Both the position numbers and the translations under genes were made by a program. From positions 1 through 56,712 of the forward strand of contig CACSIL010000011.1 in the NCBI GenBank assembly GCA_902705825.1: a DNA stretch of 56,712 nucleotides. Reading direction: 5' to 3'. Within the stretch, counting starts at the first letter, position 1. Each line of letters starts with the position of its first letter. The stretch is from Halioglobus japonicus. Its GTDB lineage: Bacteria; Pseudomonadota; Gammaproteobacteria; Pseudomonadales; Halieaceae. The notes beneath the pieces were generated by a model. That model had not been told where the DNA came from. It worked only from the letters and a program-made list of their open reading frames with translations, and made no database searches. Shown one piece after another: positions 54,969 through 56,712 of the stretch.

Positions 54969-56084
54969 TCACGGCGAACCCGTAACCTTCCCCTTCAGAA
55001 ACGCACCAATCCCCATCAATGACTTCGGCGAGCTGGTATGCCCCAGCAAGACTTTCTTATAGGTCAACACCCGTTTCTCCAGCCCATGCCATGACAGCCA
55101 GGCCAGAGTGATAACGATCACACTGGATACGATGGTGTTGAAATACGGCGTCTGCCCCGGAAACGACTGGGCGACAATCTGCTGAACTGGCCAGGCATAA
55201 ATATAGATGCCGTAGGACGCGTCACCGAAAACGGCATCGGTACTGAGCGGTTTGGTGGCATAGGCGAGGTAAAAAATCAGATAGATCAACGCGGGGGGGA
55301 ATACGTAGTCGAACCACTCCTGCCCAAAGGAGAAATAGGCCATCACTGCTGCAAAAATGGCGATCCGGTAATCGAGGTAGACCCTGTCGCGATTGAGGTA
55401 GAAAAAGACGCCAATAATGAAATACAGCGCGGGTCTCGACCACTTTAGATTTGTACCTAATAACGGAATGCTCTCATACGACAACACCCCCGCCGCGAAA
55501 ACGAGCAGCACAAGAATATTGGCCCAGACTCTATTCGCCCTGAAGCCCAGAAATGTCAGTGCGGCGAGGAACAGGTAGCAACGCACTTCGACGGTGAGCG
55601 TCCATAGTGACCCGTTGATCGCATCGCGAGGGTTGGATTCGAAAACACCTGGCAGGGACCACTGCATTTTTAGAAAAGCCACTGCGTTGCCCAGATAATC
55701 CCAGGTTTTGGGGTTGTCGAAATAATCACGTAGAGTCAGGTTTGTCAGGATGGGGCCGAGCAAAAATACTGACACGAATACGCAGACAATTAATGCCGGG
55801 AAAATACGAAGAACACGAGAAATAGTGTAGTCAATCACACCTCTTTTGATCAGGCTTGCAGCGACCAGAAAGCCGCTGATGGCGAAAAAACCATTGACGG
55901 CAATTTCACCAACCCAAATCGAGCCCTGAAATATTTCGTTCAGAGGGTCTCGAATACCAGGAACCTTCTGGACAGCATAACTGTGCCCATAGAGGACCAG
56001 CCAGGCTAGTACGATTCGGATAGTTGTGAAATTATTATCTCGACTACCATCGAATGCTATCAACGGGATGAAGGCTTTGCTCAA
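54969..56084 (-). CDS. Acyltransferase-3 family membrane protein (OafA/YrhL-like)
   Basis: This multi-spanning transferase, of the type that O-acetylates surface glycans, has about ten membrane helices. The family motifs are the catalytic-type His in RIVLAWLVLYGHSYA, the GFFAISGFLVA block and RVLRIFPALI. The C-terminal helix block SYGIYIYAWPVQQIV also fits. The length of 371 aa is normal and there is no SGNH domain attached. It is more AT-rich than the housekeeping genes, as is the flanking spacer, so it may be acquired. Confidence 0.88.
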   Translation of the reverse strand: MSKAFIPLIAFDGSRDNNFTTIRIVLAWLVLYGHSYAVQKVPGIRDPLNEIFQGSIWVGEIAVNGFFAISGFLVAASLIKRGVIDYTISRVLRIFPALIVCVFVSVFLLGPILTNLTLRDYFDNPKTWDYLGNAVAFLKMQWSLPGVFESNPRDAINGSLWTLTVEVRCYLFLAALTFLGFRANRVWANILVLLVFAAGVLSYESIPLLGTNLKWSRPALYFIIGVFFYLNRDRVYLDYRIAIFAAVMAYFSFGQEWFDYVFPPALIYLIFYLAYATKPLSTDAVFGDASYGIYIYAWPVQQIVAQSFPGQTPYFNTIVSSVIVITLAWLSWHGLEKRVLTYKKVLLGHTSSPKSLMGIGAFLKGKVTGSP

Positions 56085-56440
56085 GCTGGCGGACCATTGT
56101 TAAAAGAAGGATCGGTTACAGTCTGAAAAAAACTACCACCATCCATAACTGCATTGATAGTTATGGCATTCGTTTTCTCGTTTATTTGTAGGTTGCCTCA
56201 CACAAAAAGCCTCAAAAACGCCCTGTAACTGTCAGATGCATCGCATTGCACTAAGCGAATACTTGCTCCAGTTCAGGTCGGCCAATAATCAATTTTGCGT
56301 GAAAGAACCGTATTATCGTGTTTAAACGGTGAAGAGTGGATGCCGCTGAATTGAGGCAATGGCTTGGAGAATGGGTATCTATTTGGGACGAATATACAGT
56401 TGTAATCCCCCCATTTTTAACCGCCCGTTTGAGTAGAGGG
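56085..56440. other. AT-rich spacer leading to the IS3 element
   Basis: No supported gene is present. The end of the insertion sequence should lie between about 56400 and 56440. A TGTAATCCCCCC string at 56401 is a possible terminal repeat start, but the other end is outside the window. Confidence 0.5.
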
Positions 56441-56712
56441 TTATGCAGCCTGCAACAGCCGGGTTGGAGGTATCCCTCCGATAGCCATATTCGGTCGCTC
56501 GTTATTGTATTGCCAAAGCCACTGGGTGGCTAATAGCTGGGCGTCTGCAACGCTGTTAAACTCATGCAAATCTAGCCATTCATGCCTTGCGGTCCGGTTG
56601 AAACGCTCAATGTACGCATTCTGGGTTGGCTTACCTGGCTGGATATACATAAGCGTAATCCGCTTGCTGTTAGCCCACGCCACCAGCGTCTGTGAGATGT
56701 ACTCCGGCCCGT
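56441..56712 (-). mobile_element. IS3-family transposase (OrfB), 3' part at the window edge
   Basis: The minus-strand frame enters from the right edge with GPEYISQTLVAWANSKRITL and continues IQPGKPTQNAYIERFNRTARHEWL, ending NNERPNMAIGGIPPTRLLQAA. This is the C-terminal integrase core of IS3-family OrfB, with the third catalytic residue Glu in YIERFN. The reading frame is intact within the window. The upstream part is cut by the window boundary, so completeness cannot be judged. Confidence 0.93.

Overview
The window looks like the chromosome of a marine gammaproteobacterium, probably of the Cellvibrionales/Halieaceae type. This is inferred from gene order and protein style (the hslVU-DUF971-ubiEJB-hisIE-tatABC order, a pilMNOPQ-aroK block, a fused bioH-bioC gene, a DUF3094 protein), not from any database search. 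By eye the housekeeping blocks are GC-rich, while the stretch from about 28 to 36.8 kb and both ends are visibly more AT-rich.

Layout. (1) 0.4-1.7 kb: a DUF222/HNH endonuclease gene on the minus strand with a near-consensus LexA (SOS) box in front and three 16-bp palindromes inside it. (2) 1.8-4.6 kb: an MsbA-like ABC exporter and an SDR oxidoreductase. (3) 4.6-16.9 kb, minus strand: priA, argS, an FtsN-like SPOR protein, hslVU with a textbook sigma-32 promoter, a DUF971 protein, ubiE-ubiJ-ubiB, hisI-hisE and tatABC. (4) 17-18.8 kb, plus strand: rpmE with a candidate L31 leader and a stand-alone malic enzyme, converging on mrcA (PBP1A). (5) 21.4-26.9 kb: the type IV pilus alignment and secretin operon pilMNOPQ, followed by aroK.

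(6) 26.9-36.8 kb is the most unusual region. aroK and aroB are normally neighbours, but here about 10 kb of envelope genes lie between them: LptG-like and LptF-like permeases, an LptA/OstA-like periplasmic protein, a Wzx-type flippase, a membrane-anchored SGNH hydrolase, three paralogous thymidylate-kinase-like P-loop proteins, a PAP2 phosphatase, a divergent CHAD-like protein and a 26-codon ORF coupled to one of the kinases. No LptB, LptC, LptD or glycosyltransferase is present. I read this as an accessory glycolipid or polymer export system that would have to borrow LptB2/LptC/LptD, or replace them. It is the best candidate for an undescribed system here.

(7) 37-45.2 kb: aroB, hemE, cysE, a TrmB-like methyltransferase, a hexapeptide acyltransferase, srkA and modABC. 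(8) 45.2-50.6 kb: comF divergent from bioB-bioF-bioHC-bioD, with a predicted BirA operator over the bioB promoter and the comF start codon. (9) 50.7-56.7 kb: an acyl-CoA dehydrogenase, a DUF3094 protein, tRNA-Pro(CGG), an inner-membrane-type lipoprotein, an acyltransferase-3 protein, and at the right edge the 3' part of an IS3-family transposase.
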